Shown one piece after another: positions 12,101-20,919 of a stretch of DNA of 64,000 nt; the stretch's first letter is position 1; each line of letters starts with the position of its first letter. The DNA lies in contig NC_134025.1 of NCBI RefSeq assembly GCF_964204645.1, positions 20,180,001 through 20,244,000 of the forward strand. Direction: 5' to 3'. The notes under the pieces were generated by a model that worked only from the letters and a program-made list of their open reading frames with translations, made no database searches and had not been told where the DNA came from. A program made the position numbers and the translations under genes. The DNA comes from Tubulanus polymorphus (Eukaryota > Nemertea > Palaeonemertea > Tubulaniformes > Tubulanidae).

Positions 12101-12876
12101 TGCCAAAGTCTGGAAAAAGTTTTTTGCAAAGAAAATTTCAAACTGACTAAAAATAAATCCAAATGGGTCCTGATAATTAGCCCGTTTGTCCTAAATGTTC
12201 TGTGGGAGGGCCACTCGAACCACTACCCATGTTTCGCTTGCAGCCCTCACATTGCCAAATCTGCCCTTTGAAATTAAGTGTCCCATTCGATCCAATTTCA
12301 AGAAGGTCCACCACTTCAAAGAATCAGCTAGATCCACTCTTGAAAACCTGTAAATTTGACTCATATCTAGGAATTTGCATTTTTGGGATGTATTTTTTAA
12401 AATATCTTATCACCAAGGGTGGAACTGGATGTTTTATTTGACAACTGGTCTTGGTCAGACCCTGCAACCCACGGCCACGCCTTCCTTCCAATCCAATTTT
12501 CCTACATCCACCCCTAACAATTCAAATAATTAGCGCATTACCTTTGTACATAATGGGTTAAGAATATGCCAAGAAGACAGCGATTTGCTATATTCGGTTT
12601 ACTTCCGAGATATATGCAGAATACTGGTGCGACAAATGATGGCAATTCCTGGACGAGCCAGGCAAATTTTGCGGGAATGAAAACACCCCATTTTGCACTA
12701 CTATATCTTCCGTATGGAGCGTTGACATACTGCAAGGTTACCAGGGTAAGTAGACCGGTTACAATCATGCAATATGAAATGGAGTGAATAAATTCTAATT
12801 CCTGCTCGGGTCGATATGGACTTTTTAATAGGGAAAATGGGTACAGATTTGATATAGCATCCATGGCGGTCGCCAT
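6103..12876 (-). CDS. SRD5A1: 3-oxo-5-alpha-steroid 4-dehydrogenase 1-like (steroid 5-alpha-reductase), complete, five exons
   Basis: The product is a membrane enzyme of the steroid 5-alpha-reductase family, which reduces the delta-4 double bond of 3-oxo steroids with NADPH in the ER membrane. Exons in coding order are 12542-12876, 10546-10712, 10269-10370, 9754-9904 and 6103-6169. All introns are GT-AG and all phases agree, giving 822 nt and 273 aa, close to the usual length of about 260. Family words seen are YVNAPYGRYSSAKWG, LVQELPSF, LLIKGGKPTPLIPFLLA, MAINIHSDHILRNLRKPGD, GGMFEYVSGANFFGEIIEW, NIGPRACSHHR and a C-terminus KFDDYPCHRKALIPFII. The start is chosen at 12876 because AAGATGGCG is a strong Kozak context. 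Exons 3 and 4 (102 and 151 bp) match the vertebrate exon sizes as I know them. Intron 4 holds a large transposon palindrome, and a pogo-like MITE abuts the exon 3 donor. The substrate in an invertebrate is not inferable. Confidence 0.92.
6717..6941. repeat. Host repeat of the palindrome, with an unfilled copy
   Basis: A segment starting AATAAATCGCGAGAGACGAA occurs at 6717 and again at 6851. The first copy runs on without interruption into ACTCGAATTTTCGG. In the second copy the Helentron-like element is inserted at the equivalent point. The same flank recurs inverted at 9646-9712. Confidence 0.65.
6942..8527 (-). mobile_element. Helentron-like non-autonomous element (HINE), left copy
   Basis: On the minus strand it runs from AGCCCACTTGGGACTTTAGT to ..GGACCCCTAG, flanked by T on each side. 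The 5' end can fold as a hairpin (TGGGAC/GTCCCA). Near the 3' end CCACTT/AAGTGG can pair. Inside are six tandem units of about 154 bp, each with the word CGCCCCCTGGTGACC in plus-strand reading (near 7019, 7172, 7327, 7482, 7635 and 7789). T-T insertion, terminal hairpins and an internal minisatellite fit Helentron-derived elements; that assignment is inference. Confidence 0.6.
8528..8623. repeat. Centre of a large palindrome
   Basis: ACTCGAAATCTCGGTTTTAT and CCATTCTCAAGAGTGG are followed by their reverse complements, so the two Helentron-like copies face each other 5' end to 5' end across a hairpin. Confidence 0.75.
8624..9645 (+). mobile_element. Helentron-like non-autonomous element (HINE), right copy
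   Basis: Same family as 6942-8527, in the opposite orientation. It has three minisatellite units (GGTCACCAGGGGGCGTTGAA near 9247, 9402 and 9556) instead of six. It ends CCCTAG at 9645, followed by TTAATGAATTC. Confidence 0.65.
9754..9904 (-). CDS. SRD5A1: SRD5A1 exon 4
   Basis: 151 bp between acceptor TCTTGCAG and donor GTAACA. It encodes the strongly conserved GMFEYVSGANFFGEI segment. Confidence 0.93.
10102..10263. mobile_element. 162-bp pogo-like MITE beside the SRD5A1 exon 3 donor
   Basis: Left end CAGTATAACTTGCTTAATTC and right end GCGAGTTCTACTG form inverted repeats that share the words CGGAT and ATCCG. It resembles pogo/Tigger termini. Only five bases separate it from the exon. Confidence 0.6.
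10269..10370 (-). CDS. SRD5A1: SRD5A1 exon 3
   Basis: 102 bp between acceptor TTTTTTAG and donor GTAAAC, in phase 1 on both sides. It encodes the cofactor-region motif INIHSDHILRNLRKPGD. The pogo-like MITE at 10102-10263 begins five bases into the following intron. Confidence 0.92.
10546..10712 (-). CDS. SRD5A1: SRD5A1 exon 2
   Basis: 167 bp between acceptor TTTCAG and donor GTATGT. It encodes FIYPLLIKGGKPTPLIPF and the following membrane segment. Confidence 0.92.
10861..10947. repeat. Hairpin with 24-bp arms
   Basis: CCCTGATCATGAATGAATGA at the left is repeated in inverted orientation at 10924-10947. The spacer is about 39 bases and AT-rich. Probably a tiny MITE. Confidence 0.65.
10959..11802. 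mobile_element. 844-bp TIR element with CAGGGGCGGATCC ends
   Basis: CAGGGGCGGATCCAG at the left and CTGGATCCGCCCCTG at the right are perfect inverted repeats. TGAGT flanks both ends. The interior repeats the word AGGGGCACT many times and contains GCGCCTTCGGCGCTCGC, also found in the element at 44321-45043. There is no transposase. The ends suggest hAT, but a 5-bp duplication is not typical. Confidence 0.72.
12041..12520. mobile_element. Diverged member of the CAGGGGCGGATCC group
   Basis: AAGGGCGGATTTAGG at the left and CCTACATCCACCCCTAA at the right are imperfect inverted ends related to the neighbouring element. Confidence 0.45.
12542..12876 (-). CDS. SRD5A1: SRD5A1 exon 1
   Basis: Coding exon 1 (335 bp) starts MATAMDAISN and ends ..HYVQ plus two bases of the next codon before donor GTAATG. 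It encodes the N-terminal membrane segments and the NAPYGRYSS motif. Confidence 0.9.
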
Positions 12877-12879
12877 CTT
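12871..12879 (-). promoter_or_regulatory. AAGATGGCG over the SRD5A1 start codon
   Basis: The sequence AAGATGGCG places a strong Kozak context on the ATG. It also matches the core of YY1-type downstream promoter elements (AAGATGGCGGC). The YY1 role is inference. Confidence 0.4.
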
Positions 12880-12996
12880 GGATTGAACGCGAGTGAAACG
12901 CGCGATAGTATGGAAGCCCTGAGACGACATTACCAGTTGCGAGTTAAAAATGCCACTTGCTAGTTGACCATTTTCTAAACCGTCCGCTAGCCCCAC

Positions 12997-13512
12997 CTCA
13001 ATTTATTTTTTAGAATTATTTACCACAATCAAACCGTAACTATTCCATAATAATGATCAAAGATAATTAATGATATCAATAACGCGTATTATTATTATCA
13101 CATTGTCAGGCAAAAAACGTGACATCTTAGCCAGTAAGGAATTTTTTTCTGATAATAGACACCGGACGCCGAAAAAGGGTCTTTAAAACCATCTTTAATA
13201 ATGTGCTAATTGAAAATTTTTAACATATCAAAGTTTCTAAATGTGTCTAGATTCGGAATGGTTTTGCGAAGTTCGGTATAAGGGTACAATCCCGAGAAAT
13301 GTAATTCATCCCCAAAAACATTGCAGATTGGCACATTCTTTCATTCCTAGGTAGATGGAGATAAGAAAATCTATGTAGGTACAGGCAATAGGTGAGACCC
13401 AATTCTAAACCAGTGAAAAAAAACTAAACACAAAATTATCATCTAGTTGATTAATATGATTCTCAAATTTAATATCTTATAATATATAAGTTTTTGTATT
13501 CCCTGAAATTAA
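12997..13512. other. Upstream flank of SRD5A1, no gene seen
   Basis: The SRD5A1 promoter should lie in the first few hundred bases. No TATA box or other clear element was recognised, and no repeats were noticed. Confidence 0.35.
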
Positions 13513-13850
13513 TACGGAAGCGATAAGGGGCCTCGAGATGTCGCGTTCCAACTCGACAAGTCGTCATATTTATGTCGATATATCGCGTCAAGTCGACATG
13601 AATATGTCGACATATCGTGACGTTTTGACGACATATTTCGTTTTCACGACCATTTTCCTCGCGACAAGTCGACGCATGACGACTTGAAACTCAGTCGTCA
13701 TATCACTGGCGTCCTCATCATACATTTAGACATGTCTTCAAATGACAGCTTGCCCCGTGGAAAATGGGCGAAAAAGCGAAATTTGTTGTGAAAACGTCAC
13801 GATATGTCGACATATTCATGTCGACTTGACGCGATATATCGCGATATGTC
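13513..13850. mobile_element. Truncated copy of the TACGGAAGCG MITE family
   Basis: It starts TACGGAAGCGATAAGGGGCC and follows the 416-bp family sequence, but stops at GCGATATGTC, about 70 bases short of the right terminus. The palindrome at 13851 begins exactly there, so the right end was lost or displaced. Confidence 0.75.
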
Positions 13851-14000
13851 AGTAATTGGGAAATAGTTGTTCTAGATCAAAGGTTGAGAGGTCGAGCTCA
13901 TAAAAAATGAAAATAAATTCTCGCACGTTCGAATTTATTTTCATTTTCTACTCACTCGCCCTCTCAACCTTTAATCTAGAACAACTATTCCCCAATTACT
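13851..14000. repeat. 150-bp palindrome, arms about 70 bp, loop 10
   Basis: Left arm AGTAATTGGGAAATAGTTGT pairs with the right arm ending ACAACTATTCCCCAATTACT. The loop is tcgcacgttc. A few mismatches are present. It borders the AT-rich island to its right and may be its terminus. Confidence 0.75.
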
Positions 14001-14157
14001 CTTAAAATATTCATGTTTTAAAAGTGAGAGTAAAATGTTAGCATAATAATCTAGAAAATAAGATCAAATATAGATTTCGAATGATAAAATATAAATTTTA
14101 GCATAAAAAGTGTGAGTGAAATAATTCATATTTAAAACATTGAATATTTATATTTGA

Positions 14158-14361
14158 ATGAGTTTCAATAAAAATTTTGTTATAAAAATGAAGAAAGAAG
14201 AAGGAGGAGGGTTAATATTGGCCGCGCTTTTCTTTTACTATGAAAATATTAGTAAAGATTTGATGAATGAAAATATAAAATTGAGTAAAAAGTTAAAGAA
14301 ATTAAATGGAAACAACCACAGAAAAGATAACAAGATTCTTGCCAATAAAGTAAGAACGTAA
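14158..14361 (+). CDS. Small lysine-rich ORF with a hydrophobic segment (virus-like island)
   Basis: A 67-residue open frame in very AT-rich DNA. After KMKKEEGGG comes a hydrophobic stretch LILAALFFYY, then a highly charged helix rich in K and N. I do not recognise it. It converges with the ORF at 14489-14767, and a hairpin lies between the two. Compact convergent ORFs separated by a hairpin, at this AT content, recall viral or polinton-like DNA. It may be a decayed or spurious frame. Confidence 0.3.
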   Translation: MSFNKNFVIKMKKEEGGGLILAALFFYYENISKDLMNENIKLSKKLKKLNGNNHRKDNKILANKVRT

Positions 14362-14447
14362 GAATATATCTAAGTAAGACAGGTACGAGAGGTACGAGTA
14401 AGAATCCAAGAATTCTTACTTTCTTACTTTCTTGGCAAGAATCTTAT
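14333..14447. terminator. Hairpin between two convergent small ORFs
   Basis: AAGATTCTTGCCAA (14334-14347) pairs with TTGGCAAGAATCTT near 14433-14446. The spacer holds further short inverted words (GAATCCAAGAATTC). It sits at the 3' ends of both ORFs; the terminator or 3'-processing role is inference. Confidence 0.45.
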
Positions 14448-14488
14448 TTTTTTTGAAACATACAGCTTAATCTTTTTTCAATATATAT

Positions 14489-14767
14489 TTATTTCTTTTC
14501 ATATTCGATATGTTTAACTGTTTGATAATGTTTTGATTTATGTGATCTTAAATGTTTACCTCCACAATCACAATACACTTTTTCATTAGGATTGAATTTT
14601 CTAAATTCATCATCTAAATTACATTGAACTGCAACATCTTTATATGAATTGTCATTATCTAATTCACATTGAATTGCAATATTTGATGAATTTTCATTAT
14701 AGATAATTTGTTTATTATCAAAATTGAAATAATATAATTGTCGTTTTTCAATTCTTAAGTTAATCAA
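14489..14767 (-). CDS. Small CxC..H..H zinc-finger-like protein, virus-like
   Basis: A 92-residue open frame. Its C-terminal part reads YCDCGGKHLRSHKSKHYQT followed by VKH. This gives C-x-C, 11 residues, then H-x5-H, a plausible zinc-binding motif. I associate this type of short CxCGGK..SHK..H..T.KH protein with large DNA viruses and polinton-like elements, but cannot verify that here. The middle contains two copies of a short word (NIAIQCELDND and DVAVQCNLDDE). Base composition is much more AT-rich than the surroundings. It could be part of an endogenised viral or polinton-like fragment. Confidence 0.45.
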   Translation of the reverse strand: MINLRIEKRQLYYFNFDNKQIIYNENSSNIAIQCELDNDNSYKDVAVQCNLDDEFRKFNPNEKVYCDCGGKHLRSHKSKHYQTVKHIEYEKK

Positions 14768-14804
14768 ATCATTATAATCTTTTGAAAGTATTATATCACT
14801 TTTT

Positions 14805-15220
14805 TACGGAAGCGATAAAGGGCCTCGAGATGTCGCGTTCCAACTCGACAAGTCGCCATATTTATGTCGACATATCGCGATATATCGCGTCAAGTCGACA
14901 CGAATATGTCGATATATCGTGACGTTTTGACGACATATTTCGTTTTCTCGACCACTTTCCTCGCGACAAGTCGACATATTCATGACGACTTGAAACTCAG
15001 TCGTCATATCACTGGCGTCCTCGTCTTACATTTAGACGTGTCTTCAAATGACGGCTTTTCCCGTGGAAAATGGGCAAAAAAGCGAAATTTGTCGTGAAAA
15101 CGTCACGATATGACAACATATTCATGTCGACTTGACGCGATATATCGCGATATATCGACATAAATATGGCGACTTGTCGAGTTGGAACGCGACATCTCGA
15201 GGCCCCTTATCGCTTCCGTA
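14805..15220. mobile_element. 416-bp MITE, TACGGAAGCG family, TSD CTTTTT
   Basis: Terminal inverted repeats start TACGGAAGCGATAAAGGGCC and end CGCTTCCGTA. CTTTTT is present at 14799-14804 and again at 15221-15226. The body is dense in short palindromes such as GTCGAC, TCGCGA and ATATCGCGATAT. It is related by its termini to the larger element at 16153-20372. Confidence 0.88.
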
Positions 15221-15364
15221 CTTTTTCTTCCTTTGAAAGGAATTTTAAGAACCTTTTAATTTAAACCTTGATTTTTAGAAAACCCACTGTCTATTTTGTA
15301 AAATTATCATGAAAAGTTACGAAATATTCTCATAACCTACACGTATTAGCGGAGGGTAAGAACG

Positions 15365-15420
15365 TTGTCTGAATACCAGACGTTGTTACGGTCCCCTACA
15401 ACCGTTTGGGGAACAATGGC
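15365..15420. repeat. Short dispersed repeat shared with 48346-48400
   Basis: GTCTGAATACCAGACGTTGT and the following GGTCCCCTACAACCGTTT recur with a few changes near 48346-48400. A CCCC/GGGG stem is possible. The family is unknown. Confidence 0.5.
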
Positions 15421-15544
15421 TATCATCCTATGTATATTTACGGAAGAGCAATGCGGCCAACAACATTTTATTTTCCGTTTAAAAAGTCGTCTTTAAAGTT
15501 CCTTAGTTTGTGGCTGGTTTTCTGGTTGTATGTTACCCCTAGCG

Positions 15545-15960
15545 TACGGAAGCGATAAGGGGCCTCGAGATGTCGCGTTCCAACTCGACAAGTCGTCATA
15601 TTTATGTCGACATACCGCGATATATCGCGTCACGTCGACATGAATATGTCGATATATCGTGACGTTTTCACGACAAATTTCGCTTTTTCGCCCATTTTCA
15701 ACGGGACAAACCGTCATTTGAAGACATGTCTAAATGTAAGATGAGGACACCAGTAATATGACGACTGAGTTTCAAGTCGTCGTGAATATGTCGACTTGTC
15801 GCGAGGAAAGTGGTCGAGAAAGCGAAATTTGTCGTGAAAACGTCACGATATGACGACATATTCATGTCGACTTGACGCGATATATCGCGATATGTCGACA
15901 TAAATATGGCGACTTGACGAGTTGGAACGCGACATCTCGAGGCCCCTTATCGCTTCCGTA
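15545..15960. mobile_element. 416-bp MITE, TACGGAAGCG family, TSD CTAGCG
   Basis: Same termini and length as the neighbouring copies. CTAGCG is duplicated at 15539-15544 and 15961-15966. Open frames inside this and sister copies are only shared repeat sequence. Confidence 0.9.
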
Positions 15961-16152
15961 CTAGCGTGTACTTATAACTTACATAATTAGATTTAATATT
16001 TCCATTGTCAATCTACAATCAGTTTGCTGTTATCAAGTTCAATGCAATTTCAACCTTAACCCAAATATACCCTGATATAAGTCACATACCGTATTTCCTT
16101 ATCATATATAAATCTACAATTTCATAACGAACGGTTCACAATATTTCATATC

Positions 16153-16630
16153 TACGGAAGCGATAAGGGGCCTCGAGATGTCGCGTTCCAACTCGACAAG
16201 TCGTCATATTTATGTCGATATATCGCGATATATCGCGTCAAGTCGACATGAGTATGTCGATATATCTTGACGATTTGACGACATATTCCGTTTTCTCGAC
16301 CATTTTCCTCGCGACAAGTCGATATATTTATGACGACTTGAAACTCAGTCGTCTTATTTCTGGTGTCTTCGTCTTCTATATAGGCGCGTCGTCAAATTTA
16401 TGGCGACTTGTCGTGACCTTATTGCGACTTGTCGACAAAAAATGTCGTCATGTCACGAAGTTTATTCGACAAATCAACTTTCCAATGTCGACTGTGAAGC
16501 CGTGTCACCGAAATCATGTCGTCAGATCGCGATAGCCTTCTGGATAACTCGACAAAATTTTGTCGACTAGCGAGGATACACCGACAAGTCGATGCAGATT
16601 CGTCGACTTGTTTTGACGTCGCGAAAAGTG
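16153..16630 (+). repeat. Left 478-bp terminal inverted repeat of the IS3EU-like element
   Basis: It is the inverted partner of 19895-20372. The near identity of both arms over 478 bp suggests recent insertion or gene conversion. CpG-rich words such as GTCGAC and TATCGCGATA are retained. Confidence 0.88.
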
Positions 16631-16716
16631 ATATTGTTTCTAACATTGATGGACGTTAAAATTTAAGCAAAGCCTTTTTTGCATGATCTAGAAGCCGTTA
16701 AAAAGCATTATTAAAT

Positions 16717-16995
16717 TTACGAGGCAGAAAATAATATACCCAAGTAGCAATAGTTACGGACAATTTCAATCACCAAACCATCATAGTTAAAAGTGTGATT
16801 ATTAAGGAGATTTCCTCCTTTATTAAAAATTACAATCTTAGTTTTATTCAAGTTCACTGTAAAGCCCCATTTTCTACAGTAGGTGTCAAGATTGCCTAGA
16901 GCCTTCTGAAGACGCTGACTTAGAGATAAGGACGAGTTATTAAAAGCCAAAGGTTGCATGTAGAAATAGGTTAAAGAGGAGAGGGATGAGGACAC
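16717..16995 (-). pseudogene. LINE reverse transcriptase fragment
   Basis: The minus-strand frame reads LQKALGNLDTYCRKWGFTVN, then LNKTKIVIFN and YCYLGI. This matches the region just after the catalytic FADD box of CR1/L2/Jockey-type reverse transcriptases. It is a short fragment carried inside the IS3EU-like element. Confidence 0.65.
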
Positions 16996-17268
16996 AGCCC
17001 TGTTTAACTCTAATTTTGGATTAAATAAGCCTTATACAGCAAAATATCAAAAAGGGTTATTTTCAGCGGACAGCTTAAATATGTAAAACTACTTAAAATT
17101 TGAAATCCAGAAATCAGTCAGGTGTTATGCTGCGGCGATTGTTCTGAAAAATAATTTGATCGCAACTGGACCTTTGGGATGCGATGTGCTAAAAACAACT
17201 GGAAGTTATTCCTATTGTTTTCAACTTGTTCTGCCTTGTGTTTTCCTTCTCCATAGCAGGGGTAGTCT

Positions 17269-17335
17269 AGAGTACATAAGATCGATCTACGAGCAAGAAC
17301 ATCTTAATTGCTCGTAGATCGATCTTATGTACTCT
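17269..17335. repeat. Perfect hairpin, 28-bp arms, 11-base loop
   Basis: AGAGTACATAAGATCGATCT at the left is matched exactly by the right arm ending AGATCGATCTTATGTACTCT. A perfect inverted repeat is unusual for neutral sequence. Confidence 0.8.
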
Positions 17336-17371
17336 GATAAGATGAACGTCTGGTTAAATTTTTTTAGTATG

Positions 17372-17420
17372 CAGGCGCGGATCCAATGGGGCTTCAGCCG
17401 ACCCGGACTCTATTTTTGAT
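17372..17420. mobile_element. Fragment of the CAGG..CGGATCC MITE group
   Basis: CAGGCGCGGATCCAATGGGG resembles the left terminus of the elements at 2971 and 10959. No right end was found. Confidence 0.4.
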
Positions 17421-17589
17421 CAGGCTTACTTTCTCGCATGTGGGAAGCATATGGGAATGTTACTAAAATGACTGTGAGCATCATTTAACCTTGGATGATT
17501 ACTCCAAGATTTAACACAGCAGTTACAGTGTAACAGTGTACTTTATAGTAGTGACAAATTCCCTCTTAATTAAGTACCGGTAATACCTG

Positions 17590-17711
17590 CAACCTGGACC
17601 CGGTTCCACAGTTGTGAGTTAGAGTTAACTCTGAGTTAAAATTAGTTCATTCTCAATGTGTTAACTCAGGGTCAAATCTTAACTCCGAACTGTGGAACTG
17701 CAGCCTGGTTT
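17590..17711. mobile_element. About 120-bp MITE with GGTTCCACAGTT termini
   Basis: CCCGGTTCCACAGTTGTGAG and, inverted, AACTCCGAACTGTGGAACTG. The interior has repeated GAGTTAA / TTAACTC words. The superfamily is unknown. Confidence 0.65.
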
Positions 17712-18468
17712 TTATGATACTGCCACCAAACGTATATCATCTGAAAGCCACACGTCCTTTTCTGTTGAAAACCGTTTTAACTTTTGTTCTATCTTGATTA
17801 GTTTACAAGATATCGGCTGATAAACCTTAGCCTGTAACGGATGTCATTATGCCTCTGATACAAAAATGTATGAGAGTTGAAAAGTTTATAAACAGTTTGC
17901 AATTTTCAGAATCATTTTAAGTGTGGTATCCATCGTAAACCGAAAACTTCGGGAACATTAATCAATATTAAATTAGTAATTGATTAATGAATAATTAATC
18001 AATTTTCTCTATTCCAACATTTATCAGGATTGGGACCATCAATTATACTTTGTTCTTTTTGAATGTCCTTGATTTCTTTTTTTGATTCAGTTTTTATGTC
18101 CACCCGGATGTTATGAAATGGGGTATAGCTTTACGACCAGTCAGTCCACAGTACAAACCTCAAACCTCCATTCAGACTAATTTTCATCGTCATCTCAAAA
18201 GGCAAGGTCGAATCTTCATTAAGGTGGTGGGACCAGGTTTAGAATTTCAACTTTTCCAGTGGGTAAAAAGCTGCCCGTCGTGTAACAAAGGACAGTTTTT
18301 AGCTCGGTATACTATTTGATAATCGTCCTTGAATCCTCAAAATTGTTGTCTCGGAATTTCTAATAATTCATAGAATTGAAAAATTTATCGATTATCTTCA
18401 TCACATTTTATTGAATTACTAATTAAAGTATATGTTTTATATTTGACATGTGAACACATATTACAATT

Positions 18469-19564
18469 TCATCTCATAAAGTTACGATCTTGAATCGTTT
18501 CGATCACTGCAATAACTGCTCGGAAAAGTTGCAGTGCATCATCGGGTGACGTAGGAAGAGGAAGTTGATTATTCTGTGCTCGACAAGCACGGCGAATGAA
18601 GTCTAAGAATTCAGTGCTACACCCTCTTTCAGGATATTCGTCAACGTATTCTCCAAATATGTCATCTAGGTCATCAACACGACACGATAAAGGGAAAGAG
18701 TGATCGACGGCCCCAAATAACTCACACGATTCGTATGCAATATTGGGAATGAAACCCCCTTCCCCATTTCGTTGCTGCCTTATTCGGTGTGAATTCCACA
18801 TGGTCCTGTACGTGTCTAGGTGTCGTTGAATTACAGACAGGAAACAGAATCGGAGACATTGTACATGTATGGCATCGGCGTCATGAAATATGCCCGTGTC
18901 CCTCATGTCCAGGAAGATATTTCGCCAGAAGTCAGTGAAGTTTAATCTAAGTCGTGACCAGAAACTTTCAATTTGTTGGTTAGCAGTCGATCTACCATAC
19001 ATAAACCACATCATCCCACGCATAAGGTCGCCATGAGAGAATCTTAGTACAATTTGCATGTCCCTCAAAATAGCATTTTCTGTCCCTCGGTCACATCTTA
19101 GCAGTCTCGGTACTCGCCCTATTTCTTTCAAGAAATCCAGGTAAAATTGCGCTATGTATCGGTGGTTATTGTTAGACGGTCCACATTTGAGCCAAAGAAG
19201 CTTTCGAGAATAACCATCTATTGCAGCGTCGGTGTCGACGGAGAGAAACACCTTCGTGATCAATTGCTTCAAGGAATTGTCGGACGGTATCTTGGGAGAC
19301 TCGGACACCATGCACCACATTGAGGAGCCTCCAAATGCTCCTGTAACCGTAATTTTCATAACCAGATTGATGTAGTTCCAAAATAAGTCTGATTAACTGA
19401 ATATGATCTTCTTCCCGCCGAATCCTCAATCCTAGTCTCCTCTTAATGCGTTTTATTGTCCGTTCACTAATGAGTATACCGTGATTGTTTACCAAAGAGG
19501 CTCGAATTTCTGTCACGGTGTACATTCTTTCAAAATAATGACGGACTAAGACATCTATATCCAT
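18469..19564 (-). pseudogene. IS3EU-type transposase (HTH plus DDE integrase core), internally deleted
   Basis: Two overlapping frames make one broken transposase. The first (19564 down to about 19220) has an HTH-like region with ISERTIKRIKRRLGLR and then NYGYRSIWRLL...VSQDTVRQFL, which resembles the HTH_21 segment of bacterial IS3 transposases. The second (from about 19224) begins AIDGYSRKLLWL and contains LRCDRGTENAIL (probable second catalytic Asp) and ANQQIESFWSRLR (probable catalytic Glu). The stretch expected between RRHRR and AIDGYSRK, which in this family carries the first catalytic Asp, is absent and the frame shifts. So the copy should be inactive. It lies inside the 478-bp inverted repeats. 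Confidence 0.8.
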
Positions 19565-19894
19565 CTCCTTAAATGAAAATTACATGAGATAATACAGGTG
19601 CAACGTGGACGCCCTGTAATTTTTTTTTTTATATTTCGGAAGGGGAGGGGTGAATTTTCTTAAAAGGGCCATATAGACTAATTTTGTAACATATCTATGT
19701 ACTGAAATGGCACAATGAGCCTTCGCCTGTGCACCATAGTGCTTGCTGATACGTCCATTTAGTTGGACTGAAAGATTCCAGCGTGCATATCAGTATGTAC
19801 TTACTGGGACACACAAACGATTCCTTGGACCTGTGTATGTCAGCGGCACTGGTAACGGTGGTAGGCCTGCATCGGTTGCATGTACAAATTAGGA

Positions 19895-20372
19895 CACTTT
19901 TCGCGACGTCAAAACAAGTCGACGTATCTGCATCGACTTGTCGGTGTATCCTCGCTAGTCGACAAAATTTTGTCGAGTTATCGAGAAGGCTATCGCGATC
20001 TGACGACATGATTTCGGTGACACGGCTTCACAGTCGACATTGGAAAGTTGATTTGTCGAATAAACTTCGTGACATGACGACATTTTTTGTCGACAAGTCG
20101 CAATAAGGTCACGACAAGTCGCCATAAATTTGACGACGCGCCGATATAGAAGACGAAGACACCAGAAATAAGACGACTGAGTTTCAAGTCGTCATAAATA
20201 TATCGACTTGTCGCGAGGAAAATGGTCGAGAAAACGGAATATGTCGTCAAATCGTCAAGATATATCGACATACTCATGTCGACTTGACGCGATATATCGC
20301 GATATATCGACATAAATATGACGACTTGTCGAGTTGGAACGCGACATCTCGAGGCCCCTTATCGCTTCCGTA
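19895..20372 (-). repeat. Right 478-bp terminal inverted repeat of the IS3EU-like element
   Basis: Reverse-complement partner of 16153-16630, ending CGCTTCCGTA. Confidence 0.88.
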
Positions 20373-20378
20373 CATATC

Positions 20379-20919
20379 TCTTACTACATGGAAATGCTTA
20401 ACAATAATGATAATATTAATAATGTAAATAACTTATGAATAAAGTCAATATCATATCAATATGTGCTTTAATAATCGTAATCAACATGTCAGACTATTCA
20501 CTAAAAAGAAATTCTAATCTACCGGTATGTAAAAATTAATCATATTTCATATTGTAAACACCACATTATCGTAAATAATTTTGATAATATTACAAAATAT
20601 ATTTACACATATTACAAAAGACATCAAATAAGTTACAGTAAACTCAGACAAGTACAATTTACACATCGCACGTTTCAAATTATGCGCAGTATGACATATA
20701 TGAGTAAATTATAAGAAGGCACAGTTGTAAAAAAAACATAGTAAAGAGCTCAGTAATTGAATAAAATAAACCACGGAACAATGAAATAATGATGTTTTAC
20801 CAAATCAATTGAGCAATATAGAATATCTATCAGATATCTAATGATATGGTTCATATAATTGATAAAAGTTCATGAAAATTTCTCAGTTATTTCACTCAGC
20901 ACCAATGGTAATTGTCAAC
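20379..20919. other. AT-rich sequence, no gene seen
   Basis: The first about 80 bases continue the repeat in which the IS3EU-like element inserted, whose unfilled copy is at 32150-32270. Nothing else was recognised. Confidence 0.45.

Larger units (their letters stand above)
16153..20372. mobile_element. 4.2-kb IS3EU-like DNA transposon, TSD CATATC
   Basis: The element begins TACGGAAGCGATAAGG and ends CGCTTCCGTA. CATATC is duplicated at 16147-16152 and 20373-20378. Its termini are very long, nearly identical inverted repeats (16153-16630 and 19895-20372, 478 bp each). Inside are a damaged transposase with an IS3-type fold (18469-19564, minus strand), a LINE scrap, a perfect hairpin and small MITEs. 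A 6-bp duplication and an IS3-like transposase fit the eukaryotic IS3EU group. It is the likely relative that mobilised the 416-bp MITEs, but its own transposase is broken. Confidence 0.85.

Noticed and set aside
16212..16535. MSIYRDISRQVD-type open frames, also at 14864, 15698, 19990 and 21198
   Set aside because: They lie in the terminal inverted repeats of the TACGGAAGCG family and appear because the same repeat is present, on both strands. No protein features.
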